A stretch of DNA of 64,000 nt, from assembly GCA_044235425.1 (NCBI GenBank), contig JBIIHW010000001.1:248001-312000 (forward strand), given 5' to 3'. Positions 18,805 through 27,145 of the stretch are shown here, in pieces. The notes under the pieces were generated by a model. The model searched no databases. It was not told the DNA's origin and saw only the letters and a list, made by a program, of their open reading frames with translations. The position numbers were made by a program, and so were the translations under genes. The DNA comes from JBJSXJ01 sp044235425. GTDB lineage: Bacteria > Planctomycetota > Planctomycetia > Pirellulales > Pirellulaceae. Each line of letters opens with the position of its first letter. Position 1 is the first letter of the stretch.

Positions 18805-19143
18805 ATGCGCCGGGCATTGATCATTCCCAGGTCGTGATTCAAATGCAGACGGCGAGCCATCGTTCATCACGCACGGCTTAACCTTGCGGCATGAACACCA
18901 CGAGTGGGCAGGTACGCCGCCATTTCAGACAGGCAAAAGGCCCCATTCCTCCACTCGGTCGGTGCGTAAATCTTAGGTAAAGACGTAAATGTTGCGTAAA
19001 AGCGGCCGGTTGAGAGCCGCTTCTCCGTGGGCGCTTGGTCGATCGTGGCGCATAGTATCCGCGTTCCGTTCGCCTGACCAAGTCGTGAGACGTGTCCGTC
19101 GGGCGAAGACATTCACCTCACGTTTACCCGAAGAGATTCCAGC
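18805..19143. other. Intergenic, 339 bp, no gene seen
   Basis: This is the region between the RRM terminator and the desaturase start. Short frames on both strands have no recognisable content. It should contain the desaturase promoter, but I see no clear -35/-10 pair. Confidence 0.5.
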
Positions 19144-20166
19144 ATGGCCTCGATTGTTATCCCCAAACCGGGCGATTCAAATGATCCAGCAAACTCCAGT
19201 CCCACCGCGAGCGACGATCGTCGCTTGATTGATGGACAAATTGTCGACGGCAAATTCATCCCCCCAGCTGCTCCGCTCTCCGACAAACTGATCATGCTCA
19301 GCGCCATCATTGTGCCCGCCGTGGGGTTGGTGACTGCGATGGCTTTGATGTGGCCCTTGGGCTGGATGTCACCGCTCTACCTGTCCATCTTCCTGGTCGG
19401 TTGGGCGATCACCGGGATGGGAATCACGATCGGTTTCCATCGCCTGCTGACGCATCGTTCGTTCGACACCTATCCGGTGATTCGTGCCATGTTCATGTTC
19501 TTTGGAGCATTGTCGGTCGAAGGCTCACCGCTCGTCTGGTGTGCTGTGCATCGCAAGCATCATGAACTCTCCGATCATGTCGGTGATCCACACTCGCCAC
19601 ACCTGCATGGCACAGGTTTTTGGGGACGCCTCAAGGGACTCTGGTACGCGCAGTGCGGCTGGCTACTTACCGGCTACTGGGCCAAGCCCGACTTGCAACG
19701 TTACGTACCCGATCTGCTGTCAGAACCGCTACTGGTTTTCGTCGATCGCTTTTACTACTTGTGGGTGCTGATGAGCCTGGGAACACCGGCCTTGATCGGC
19801 GGATTGGCGACGATGACCTGGCAAGGCGCCTTGCTCGGATTCCTCTGGGGCGGCTTGGCTCGCGTCTGCTGGAATCACCACATCACTTGGTCAATTAACT
19901 CCATCTGCCATGTGATGGGTGGCAAGCCATACGACGGCGGCGATGAATCGCGTAACAACGTGGTTTGCGCACTGCTGGCCTGGGGCGAAGGCTGGCACAA
20001 CAATCATCATGCGTTCCCCACCTCGGCGCGCCATGGCTTGGAATGGTATCAGTTCGATACCAGCTGGATCGTGATCCGGACCATGGAAATCCTGGGCTTG
20101 GCTTGGAACGTGCGAGTGCCCAGCGAACGAGCACTCGAACAAAAGCGAATCACTCCCGCCAAGTAG
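19144..20166 (+). CDS. Acyl-CoA/fatty-acid desaturase (delta-9 type)
   Basis: This membrane di-iron desaturase introduces a double bond into acyl chains. All three histidine boxes are present: H99-R-L-L-T-H104, H136-R-K-H139-H140 and H285-N-N-H288-H289. Additional histidines at WNHH and HSPHLHG fit the acyl-CoA desaturase family. Four to five hydrophobic segments are visible from residue 49 onward, and the first 45 residues are polar and disordered. The 340-residue length is normal. ATG 19144 begins directly before a typical N-terminus. It probably adjusts membrane fluidity. No reductase partner is nearby. Confidence 0.93.
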   Translation: MASIVIPKPGDSNDPANSSPTASDDRRLIDGQIVDGKFIPPAAPLSDKLIMLSAIIVPAVGLVTAMALMWPLGWMSPLYLSIFLVGWAITGMGITIGFHRLLTHRSFDTYPVIRAMFMFFGALSVEGSPLVWCAVHRKHHELSDHVGDPHSPHLHGTGFWGRLKGLWYAQCGWLLTGYWAKPDLQRYVPDLLSEPLLVFVDRFYYLWVLMSLGTPALIGGLATMTWQGALLGFLWGGLARVCWNHHITWSINSICHVMGGKPYDGGDESRNNVVCALLAWGEGWHNNHHAFPTSARHGLEWYQFDTSWIVIRTMEILGLAWNVRVPSERALEQKRITPAK

Positions 20167-20211
20167 ATTCTCATCCAACCGAACGATTGTGGACCGTAGT
20201 TAATACCAGCA

Positions 20212-20246
20212 CCCTTCAATTGTTGTTGCATCCAACAATTGAAGGG
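20212..20246. terminator. Perfect 14-bp hairpin between convergent genes
   Basis: The stem CCCTTCAATTGTTG (20212-20225) pairs perfectly with 20233-20246 over a seven-base loop. It lies between the convergent desaturase and cobB genes. There is no adjacent T-run on either strand, so it may terminate weakly, stabilise 3' ends or have another role. Confidence 0.4.
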
Positions 20247-20365
20247 GGCGATCGGGAAAGATCCACTTTCACAGTCCCCACGGCGACGGTGCAACTCGCC
20301 TGAGGCTCGTTACACCTCTGCCGTGGGCTGACTTGTTATCGCCCCATTCGGGGCTTTGGGACATT

Positions 20366-20419
20366 TCAAGCGTCCACGAGATGAATTGCCCCAGCTCAAG
20401 CATCCACTAGATGAATTGC
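20366..20419. repeat. Imperfect 24-bp direct repeat, two copies
   Basis: Copies at 20366-20389 and 20396-20419 differ at two positions and are spaced 30 bp apart. They lie in the 336-bp region between the desaturase and cobB ends, which otherwise holds the 14-bp hairpin and nothing else I can name. Confidence 0.7.
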
Positions 20420-20502
20420 TCAATCGACGGTGCTAGCTCGGGCACAGTTCTGCTGCTTGAACCGGAGCGTTTACGCCCCATGCCGCTCAACTCAGACTTT
20501 CA

Positions 20503-21246
20503 TCACAACCGCTCGTCGATCGCGGCGAGCGTTTCACCAATCCCGGCCGACAACACAATGTCGGCCAGCGGATCACAGGGCGTGGGAGTGCGGTTGATGA
20601 TGACCAGTCGCGCACCTTGCTCGTGGGCATAACGCGGTAAGCTGGCAGCTGGTTCTACGACGAGTGACGAGCCGATGGCAAGGAATAGATCGGCCATTTG
20701 CGTCACTTGGTAGCTTTCCGCCAACAACTCACGGTCCAGTGACTGTCCAAATGAAATGGTGGCATGCTTGAGTGCGCCACCACACTCGGGACAGCGCGGA
20801 ACCTGATCGGTTTGCAGAAATCGCTCTACCCACGGCTGCGCGACATCTCGATAGGCACACCGCAGGCAGGCTACTTGCCGAGCGGTGCCGTGCAGTTCAA
20901 TGACGCGCTGGCTGCCAGCTGCTTGATGTAAGCCGTCGATGTTCTGAGTGATCACCAGACGCAAGCGCCCCGCCTGTTCCCAGCGGGCGAGCGTTTGATG
21001 ACCAGCGTTCGGCTGGCAAGACTCAAACTCCCGTTGAAAGATCGCCTTTTGTCGCCAGTACTCGTATCGCGACTCTTCATGAGCGACGAAGTCCTGATAG
21101 AGCACGGGAGTGGATTGCGACCAAATGCCTCCCGGTGAGCGAAAGTCGGGGATGCCACTTTCCGTACTGATCCCCGCGCCGGTAAAAGCGACAACCGAAC
21201 GAGCTGCTCGTAACCACGAAGCAATCTGGTCCAGATCGACACTCAT
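20503..21246 (-). CDS. cobB: NAD-dependent protein deacylase, Sir2 family
   Basis: This sirtuin removes acetyl or other acyl groups from lysines, consuming NAD+. The motifs are FTGAGISTESGIPDFRSPGG (NAD pocket), QNIDGLHQAAG, the catalytic histidine in IELHGTA, and a four-cysteine zinc site (CLRC...CPEC). The open frame extends to 21294, but the ATG at 21246 lies one base after the ferritin stop codon. Translational coupling therefore fixes the start and gives 247 residues, standard for bacterial CobB. It shares the minus-strand run with ferritin and the cyanophycin-like genes. Targets are unknown. Confidence 0.93.
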   Translation of the reverse strand: MSVDLDQIASWLRAARSVVAFTGAGISTESGIPDFRSPGGIWSQSTPVLYQDFVAHEESRYEYWRQKAIFQREFESCQPNAGHQTLARWEQAGRLRLVITQNIDGLHQAAGSQRVIELHGTARQVACLRCAYRDVAQPWVERFLQTDQVPRCPECGGALKHATISFGQSLDRELLAESYQVTQMADLFLAIGSSLVVEPAASLPRYAHEQGARLVIINRTPTPCDPLADIVLSAGIGETLAAIDERL

Positions 21247-21247
21247 C

Positions 21248-21778
21248 TCACTCTCCACCCGCTGCGGACTCACCACCACCTTCCGCAGCTGCACTTCGTT
21301 CGGCGAGCTGTCGGTCTAAATCGAGTAGCGCGGAGGGATCGTCTTTGACCAATTCAAACTTGGCCACAATGTCGCGTGCCGTTCGCTCCTCCTCCACTTG
21401 CTCGCTAATGAACCATTGCAATTCCACCAGCGCCGCAAACGCACGCTCCTTGAATGCTAATTCATACAGCGAGTCGATCCGACGACTCACTTCCTCTTCC
21501 TGCTTGAGCATGTCATGAAAGACGTGCGGAATGGAATCGTAGTCCGTCCGTGGTGCCGTGATCGACTTTAAGACAACTTTGCCATTCCGCGCCAGTAGGA
21601 AGTCGTACAACTTCATGGCATGCTCGTACTCTTCTTGACTCTGCACTCGCAGCCAATGAGCGCAGCCACGAAAGTTTTTTCGTTCACAATAAGCCGACAT
21701 CGCCAAGTAGTTGTAGGATGAAAAGAGTTCCGTCGAAATTTGCTCATTAAGGGCTTCTTGGACAACGCTGCTGAGCAT
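21248..21778 (-). CDS. ftn: Ferritin (non-heme, FtnA-like)
   Basis: This 176-residue four-helix-bundle protein should assemble into a 24-mer iron-storage cage. Ferroxidase ligands are recognisable: E17 (NEQISTELFSSYNY), Y24, the EEYEH segment with E50 and H53, E94/E95-region acidic residues and the WFISEQVEEE segment. The C-terminus has a Gly/Ser/Glu-rich extension of about 15 residues. The stop codon lies one base before the cobB ATG, and the gene starts 58 bp after the end of the cyanophycin-synthetase-like gene on the same strand. Storage of iron and possibly of nitrogen polymer are thus encoded side by side. Confidence 0.94.
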   Translation of the reverse strand: MLSSVVQEALNEQISTELFSSYNYLAMSAYCERKNFRGCAHWLRVQSQEEYEHAMKLYDFLLARNGKVVLKSITAPRTDYDSIPHVFHDMLKQEEEVSRRIDSLYELAFKERAFAALVELQWFISEQVEEERTARDIVAKFELVKDDPSALLDLDRQLAERSAAAEGGGESAAGGE

Positions 21779-21836
21779 GGCCTGTTCCTTTTACCTAACG
21801 AATAAACACGAAGATAATCAAAGCCTAAACGTCGAA

Positions 21837-24011
21837 TTACGAAGTGGTGTCGAGCGAAGCTTGGACCACTTCCCGAGCAATACCAAGCTGCCATGCGGCA
21901 GCAATCGCTCCCAAAATACCATCCGTCGTCGCGTCGATGGATTCACCATGGCGAGCTGACAGTGTGGCGATCTGAGCAGCGGTCAGGGATAGACACCACG
22001 GATCCCCAGCCTCGCCCTGACACCGCACCTCGTGCCCGTTCCAGCTTACCAAAGACCGGCCAGCCGATTGGCAGGACCGGGCTGCCTCCCCGGCGGGATC
22101 GCGAGTAAACAGAACAATCGATCGGCGACAGTTCTCCGCCATGCCAGCCACCAGCGGATCGTCCGCGTTGAGCACGGCTACACCCGTTGGCAGAATCACA
22201 TCGACGACAGTCGTCATGGCCCGCACGAACTTTTCGGCCGTATCGAGTCCACACCAGTCGGCTTGCTGCACGTCACCCAGCCAGGTGACAATTCCCACAG
22301 ATCCACGATCGTAACCCAGTCCCTCGCGCACGATTCCCTGGCAACTCACTTCGCCCACCACCGCTTCAACCACCGGATTGACCAACAAGTCGTGCATGCG
22401 TGCAGCTTCGCCGTCCCCCAGCTGCTCGCCCGCCGCACGCACCATTCGATCACCGACATACAGTCCCGTCGGATCCACTCGTCCAACCATCCGCCCCGTG
22501 GCTTGCAGGCAAGCGGCAAGATGTCGACAGGCGGTTGTCGCACCACGCAGTCCGCTGACCCCGATCGTCGGCAAGCGTCCATCTTGCTGCTCCCCAAACA
22601 ACATCTGCACAATCGCCTCGCCCACCGGTCGTGACGATCCGGCCGTCGGTTCGATATGCATGCGCAAGCCAGGTCCCGCGTTCACTTCTACAACTCCCGC
22701 ACGCTGTTCTTCCAGCGAGCGGCTGATATCGACAGCCACGACATCGACTCCCGCGATATCCAATCCAATCACGCGTGCCGCTTCGATCGCGCGGCGCGCC
22801 ACCTCGGGATGCACTCGGTCCGTCACGTCCGTTGCCGTGCCACCGGTGCTCAAGTTCCCATTGCGACGAATGAGCACTTTCTGACCATTTGCCGGGACGC
22901 TGTCCGGAGTGAACCCTTCCTCGGCCAACACCTCCAGGCCGATCGTGTCGAGTTTGATGTAGCTGAGTGAGGTGGAGTGGCCATCACTGCGGCGTGGATC
23001 TTGATTGACGAGGGCGACCAGTTCACGAATGGTGTGCTGACCATCGCCCATCACGTGTGCGGGATCACGAATGGCGGCCGCGATTAACTGTCCGTTGATT
23101 ACAAGCAAGCGATGATCGAGTCCTTCGATGAACTGTTCGACCATGATATTGCGGCCTTCTTCCCGAGCTGCCGCATAGGCTTTCTCGACCTGCTGGCGCG
23201 TCGATAGATTCGTAGCCACTCCGCGACCATGATTTCCATAACGGGGTTTGACGACGACCGGCAGGCCCAACTGCCGAGCCGCCAGCCAGGCATCCTCGGC
23301 ATCACATACCGGTCGCCCTTGAGGCACTGGCACGCCGACAGCCCGCAGCAGCGCGCGAGTGAGCTCTTTATCCTGAGCGACTGTTTCGGCAATGGCACTG
23401 GTCTGATCCGATTCCGCCGTACAGATGCGGCGGGCGCGAGCCCCATGGCCCAGTTGAACAAGACTGTCACGGTTGAGCCGTCGATGGGGAATGCCACGCG
23501 CCTTGGCCGCACGGACGATCGCCCGCGTGCTCGGCCCCAGACGCACGTCGTAGGAGAGTTCCTTAAGTCGAGCGATCGTGGCGGCCACGTCAAAGGGCTG
23601 ATCGAGTGCCGCTGCCAGGCAGAGTTCACGCCCAGCTTCTAAACAAGCGCGACCTAAATCCTCTTCTTCAAACTGCAGCGCGACATGGTAGACCCCTTCC
23701 TGCTCCAGTTCCCGTGCGCGTCCATAGCCGCAATCGCTGCCGGCCAGCGCTTGCAGCTCCAACGCCACATGTTCGAGGATGTGAGCTAAATACGTACCCC
23801 GTTCCAAACGCTGAAAAAAACCACCCCGCTCGCCTACACTGCAGCGATGTTCGATCAGCGAGGGCAGCCAGGTTTTCAACCGCGAGTTGAAACCTGGTAT
23901 TTCGTCCGACGAACGATCTTTCCAAGCGCCGAGATCGACTTCGGCTTCTAAGACCGGAAAATTGGCCCAATAATTCGGACCTCGCAAGGTCCAGATCCGA
24001 CGAAACTCCAT
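21837..24011 (-). CDS. Cyanophycin synthetase-like protein with intact ATP-grasp and degenerate Mur-ligase domain
   Basis: The 724-residue protein aligns by eye with CphA from residue 1 (WTLRGPNYWANFPVLE). The N domain (1-160) keeps HILEHVALELQ, with H77, E80 and H81. The ATP-grasp (G) domain (about 170-475) looks fully active: K255 in VVVKPRYGNHGRGV, VEQFIEGLDHRLLVING, RDPAHVMGDGQHTI, NLSTGGTATDVTD, and the metal-binding VEVNAGPGLRMH (E442, N444). The Mur-ligase domain starts at 480, but the P-loop GTNGKTTT is replaced by GVSGLRGATT (484-493). The CSGPRSA and TNIGEDHLG motifs are lost and the C-terminal third is missing. CphA1 is about 870 residues; the truncation recalls CphA2. ATG 24011 follows GGGGAAGG. 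The complementary paralog lies 179 bp upstream. Expected role: backbone elongation with Asp, or with dipeptide as in CphA2 (inference). Confidence 0.85.
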   Translation of the reverse strand: MEFRRIWTLRGPNYWANFPVLEAEVDLGAWKDRSSDEIPGFNSRLKTWLPSLIEHRCSVGERGGFFQRLERGTYLAHILEHVALELQALAGSDCGYGRARELEQEGVYHVALQFEEEDLGRACLEAGRELCLAAALDQPFDVAATIARLKELSYDVRLGPSTRAIVRAAKARGIPHRRLNRDSLVQLGHGARARRICTAESDQTSAIAETVAQDKELTRALLRAVGVPVPQGRPVCDAEDAWLAARQLGLPVVVKPRYGNHGRGVATNLSTRQQVEKAYAAAREEGRNIMVEQFIEGLDHRLLVINGQLIAAAIRDPAHVMGDGQHTIRELVALVNQDPRRSDGHSTSLSYIKLDTIGLEVLAEEGFTPDSVPANGQKVLIRRNGNLSTGGTATDVTDRVHPEVARRAIEAARVIGLDIAGVDVVAVDISRSLEEQRAGVVEVNAGPGLRMHIEPTAGSSRPVGEAIVQMLFGEQQDGRLPTIGVSGLRGATTACRHLAACLQATGRMVGRVDPTGLYVGDRMVRAAGEQLGDGEAARMHDLLVNPVVEAVVGEVSCQGIVREGLGYDRGSVGIVTWLGDVQQADWCGLDTAEKFVRAMTTVVDVILPTGVAVLNADDPLVAGMAENCRRSIVLFTRDPAGEAARSCQSAGRSLVSWNGHEVRCQGEAGDPWCLSLTAAQIATLSARHGESIDATTDGILGAIAAAWQLGIAREVVQASLDTTS

Positions 24012-24190
24012 CGCCTTCCCCTGTGCACAGCTAAATTGACCGCCTGCTGATACGGCGTCATTGTAGCAGAGAGCCCACCAGGCGGAGAGCCATAAACCTC
24101 TACGGGGCCCATCAGTCCAGGGCCGAGTTGCGATGAGCCTCCGGCGAGTTGTACCACCGTAGGTTACAAGGGCACACCACCCGCTCAGGT

Positions 24191-26671
24191 TTACACTCGG
24201 CTGCTGCGGGTTGAGCCGCGCACGGCGTCTTTAAGCTGAATTTCCCGAGTAGAATTCGAGGAACTCATCAGCTGCTTGACGACGTTCACCGCCTCGTCGA
24301 TCGTATCGGCCTGCAGCAGCACCAGGTTCCCCGGCTGGATCAATTCCAAAATCAGCTCCACCGCCTTCGCCCAGCCCTGCACCGATCGCATGTTCTGCAC
24401 TCGGCCACCCTCGCGCAGCCCTTGGTCGAACAGCTTCATGATCTCGCCCGGCTCACGCCCGCGCAGATACTGATCTTCGTACAGAATCACCTCGTCAAAC
24501 GCTTTGCCCAGCATCTGTCCCTGCTGGATCATGTCGGCATCGCGGCGATCGCCCGCTGCCGAATACACCGCCAGTCGCCGTGGATGAGGGAACATCGATA
24601 GCGTCTGTAGCATCGCTTGCAGCGATGACGTGTTGTGTCCATAGTCCACCACCACCGTCGCTCCGTTGAGCTCCAGCAGATTAAATCTTCCGGGTGACTT
24701 GTCGACACTGGCTGCAAATGTCTCCAGCCCGTTGCGAATCACTTCAGCCGGAATGCCCAGCGCCCAGTTCGCTGCCGTCGATGCCAAAACGTTTTCCACC
24801 TGGAATAGAATGCGACCGCCATGAGTGAGTGGAATCCGGTCCAGTGACAGGATCGGGAATTCCAATTCTCCTTCCGCCAGCACGACAAAATGATCGCGGA
24901 CAAAGACAACTCGCTGTCCTTGCTGGCGATGCCGTACCATCACTGGATGTTCACCATCCAGTGCAAAAAAGACCACCGATCCACGGCAGTGAGCCGCCAT
25001 GGCTTCGGTGAGTGGATCATCGGCCTTAAGCACCGCGGTGCCTTGCGGTCCCACCGCGTCCACAATCGTGCGTTTCACTCGGGAGAGCTGAACTTTATTG
25101 TGGACGCCGTTCAGACCCAGGTGATCGCCCTCACCGATGTTGGTCACGACGGCCACATCGCAGCGATCAAACGCTAATCCCTCACGCAAGATTCCCCCGC
25201 GCGCCGTTTCCAGAACAGCCGCGTCGACCGAGGGATTCATAAGCACATTACGCGCGCTTCGCGGCCCACTGCAGTCATCCGTGTCAATGCGACGACCAGC
25301 AATATAAATGCCATCCGTACAGGTCATGCCGACCCGTTTGCCCGTTTGCGCGACGATGTGCGCACAGAGACGCGTCGTCGTGGTTTTGCCGTTGGTACCC
25401 GTAATCGAGATCACCGGAATTCGACCCGATTGATGATTGGGGAATAACCCCTCCAGGATCGCCTCGCCAACTCGACGCGATAACTCCGGACTCACACCAC
25501 AGAACGTTGCTAAATCGGGATTCGCCGAGACCGTTACGACCGCGCGCTCCTCGCCATCCAGCGGCGCGGACAAATCGGGCATCTTGATCGCAAACTCGGC
25601 CAGCTCAAGTCCGAGCATCCGCGTGCCTTCTACCAGCTGAGTGACCAGATCCGCCGAGACGGCCCCGGTAAGCTCTTCATATTGCATGGACGTCGGTCCG
25701 CCACCGGCAGCACCGTCGGCCACGGGCGGCGCGATCGCCTGAATCGCTGCCACCCAGCGATGGTGCAGCACCAGCACGCGGACATTCGCCGGACGAGCGT
25801 CCTCGTCGGGGTCGAACATCGGCACGCCCGCCGCCTGCAGCATTTTCCAGGTAACGTTGGGGTCGTGCAGGAAGGAGTCGGCAATTGTGTGACCACGCTG
25901 AGTCAGCTTGCCATGCAGGCGATGCTGACGCACGCCCCAGCCCAACTGCCACACATCGTCGGCCGGAGTCCGAAATACGGGCACGCCACGATTCGCCGCC
26001 GCTTGCAGAATCGCCGCTAAGCCCGGCAACTGCTGACGACTCGCACACCCTTCTCGCAGCTCCGCCAGCCGCTCGGCCAAACGATTCGCCAGCGAACTCG
26101 CTGCCCCTGCGGGCACGGCCGCAGCCGTCGCCCCCTCACTCGCGCCGCTGGCACTCGGCAAGTCCGCGGTCGCGGCGAACTCCGTCACAGGAGCTGTCGA
26201 CGTTCCAGCACCAGAAACGATCATCTGGCAGAACTCGACCGCCCAATCCAAACACGACCGGCCAATACGCTCATCATCGTAGGGCATAACCAAGCGGTGG
26301 ACCGACTCCTCCGCCAGCCATTGAAACTGACACTCCACCGCCCGTCCGCTAATCCACTGCTGCAGCGCACTGGCTACACCCGCGATGAGTCGTGCGATGT
26401 CCGCCGCTTCGCGAGGAACCTCCACAGACAGTGAAACATCCCGCAACACGAGTGAGTTCGCCGTCGCGCCGGTGTCACACGTCGTCCCATCGGCAGTCGC
26501 CGACGCCGCCGTGTCACGTGCCACTAGTGCGGCAGCCAAAGCCTCCAGCGCCGCATCCCAAGGAGCATGAAGTGCTGCCGTGGCTACGTGCTCGTCCAGC
26601 CAGCCTTCTAAAACCGGAGCCAAACTCCAAATGTTTGGGCCTCGAAGTGTGAGAACCTTACGCAGTTCCAT
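24191..26671 (-). CDS. Cyanophycin synthetase-like protein with intact Mur-ligase and collapsed ATP-grasp domain
   Basis: This 826-residue paralog begins MELRKVLTLRGPNIWSLAPVLE-like as CphA does. Its N domain is diverged and lacks the HxxEH motif, with an Ala/Thr-rich insert. The ATP-grasp region (about 250-410) is shortened: the K/GNQGRG lobe and the GDG..TI segment are missing, and only remnants such as RVLVLHHRWVAAIQA and VTVSANPDLATF remain. The Mur-ligase (M) domain from 415 is intact: GTNGKTTTT at 425-433 (P-loop K429), CSGPRSARNVLMNP, ETARGGILREGL, TNIGEGDHLG, PGRFNL and VVVDYGHNTSSL, with the full C-terminal domain. In CphA1 the M domain adds arginine to the Asp side chain. The frame opens at 26728, but ATG 26671 matches the family N-terminus. 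It lies upstream of the ATP-grasp paralog on the same strand. Confidence 0.85.
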   Translation of the reverse strand: MELRKVLTLRGPNIWSLAPVLEGWLDEHVATAALHAPWDAALEALAAALVARDTAASATADGTTCDTGATANSLVLRDVSLSVEVPREAADIARLIAGVASALQQWISGRAVECQFQWLAEESVHRLVMPYDDERIGRSCLDWAVEFCQMIVSGAGTSTAPVTEFAATADLPSASGASEGATAAAVPAGAASSLANRLAERLAELREGCASRQQLPGLAAILQAAANRGVPVFRTPADDVWQLGWGVRQHRLHGKLTQRGHTIADSFLHDPNVTWKMLQAAGVPMFDPDEDARPANVRVLVLHHRWVAAIQAIAPPVADGAAGGGPTSMQYEELTGAVSADLVTQLVEGTRMLGLELAEFAIKMPDLSAPLDGEERAVVTVSANPDLATFCGVSPELSRRVGEAILEGLFPNHQSGRIPVISITGTNGKTTTTRLCAHIVAQTGKRVGMTCTDGIYIAGRRIDTDDCSGPRSARNVLMNPSVDAAVLETARGGILREGLAFDRCDVAVVTNIGEGDHLGLNGVHNKVQLSRVKRTIVDAVGPQGTAVLKADDPLTEAMAAHCRGSVVFFALDGEHPVMVRHRQQGQRVVFVRDHFVVLAEGELEFPILSLDRIPLTHGGRILFQVENVLASTAANWALGIPAEVIRNGLETFAASVDKSPGRFNLLELNGATVVVDYGHNTSSLQAMLQTLSMFPHPRRLAVYSAAGDRRDADMIQQGQMLGKAFDEVILYEDQYLRGREPGEIMKLFDQGLREGGRVQNMRSVQGWAKAVELILELIQPGNLVLLQADTIDEAVNVVKQLMSSSNSTREIQLKDAVRGSTRSSRV

Positions 26672-27145
26672 ATCTCGATTCTTTTCGATGACGACGTGTA
26701 AGAGGATCCAGACGCGACCACTGAACAACTAACTGCGATCGCTAGCAATCATCACTCTGGATACGATACTCGCTGAGGGCTAGGTGGGAATCGAGTGCGT
26801 ACGTCCCTGCAGACGCACTGAGAGGTAGATGGATAAACTCGTTTCGGTTCGCGGCATCCAAAGTGCCACGTTCCGAGCGAGGGAATAGTGTATCGTACAG
26901 CACGGGCTAGATACCAGTTTTCTTTTGAAAGGATTTTTTAGTCCGCAGAATAGCGATCAGCCCGGCGCCGGCTCAGCCTGGCCGGTCTTCCCTCCCGGTG
27001 ACTTGACGGGTTATATCGGTCAGGCGAACCTTCCTTCGTCACCGCTACTGAGTAGAATTTGTAGGCTTCCACGACTTCCGGCCCCAGCCCGGGAGGCTCG
27101 CTACCTTGACTGGCTTCACTAATTTGAAAGAGTTCGCACGACTTC
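26672..27145. other. Divergent intergenic region, 474 bp
   Basis: This region separates the cyanophycin-like genes (-) from the ABC transporter (+) and should hold both promoters. A small inverted repeat (AGTGCGT at 26794-26800 with ACGCACT at 26813-26819) is the only structure noticed. A 65-codon frame at 26925-27122 has no supporting features. Confidence 0.5.

Noticed and set aside
21837..26671. A single cyanophycin synthetase gene broken by a frameshift
   Set aside because: Both genes start with their own family N-terminus and are continuous frames, so they are paralogs, not fragments of one gene.
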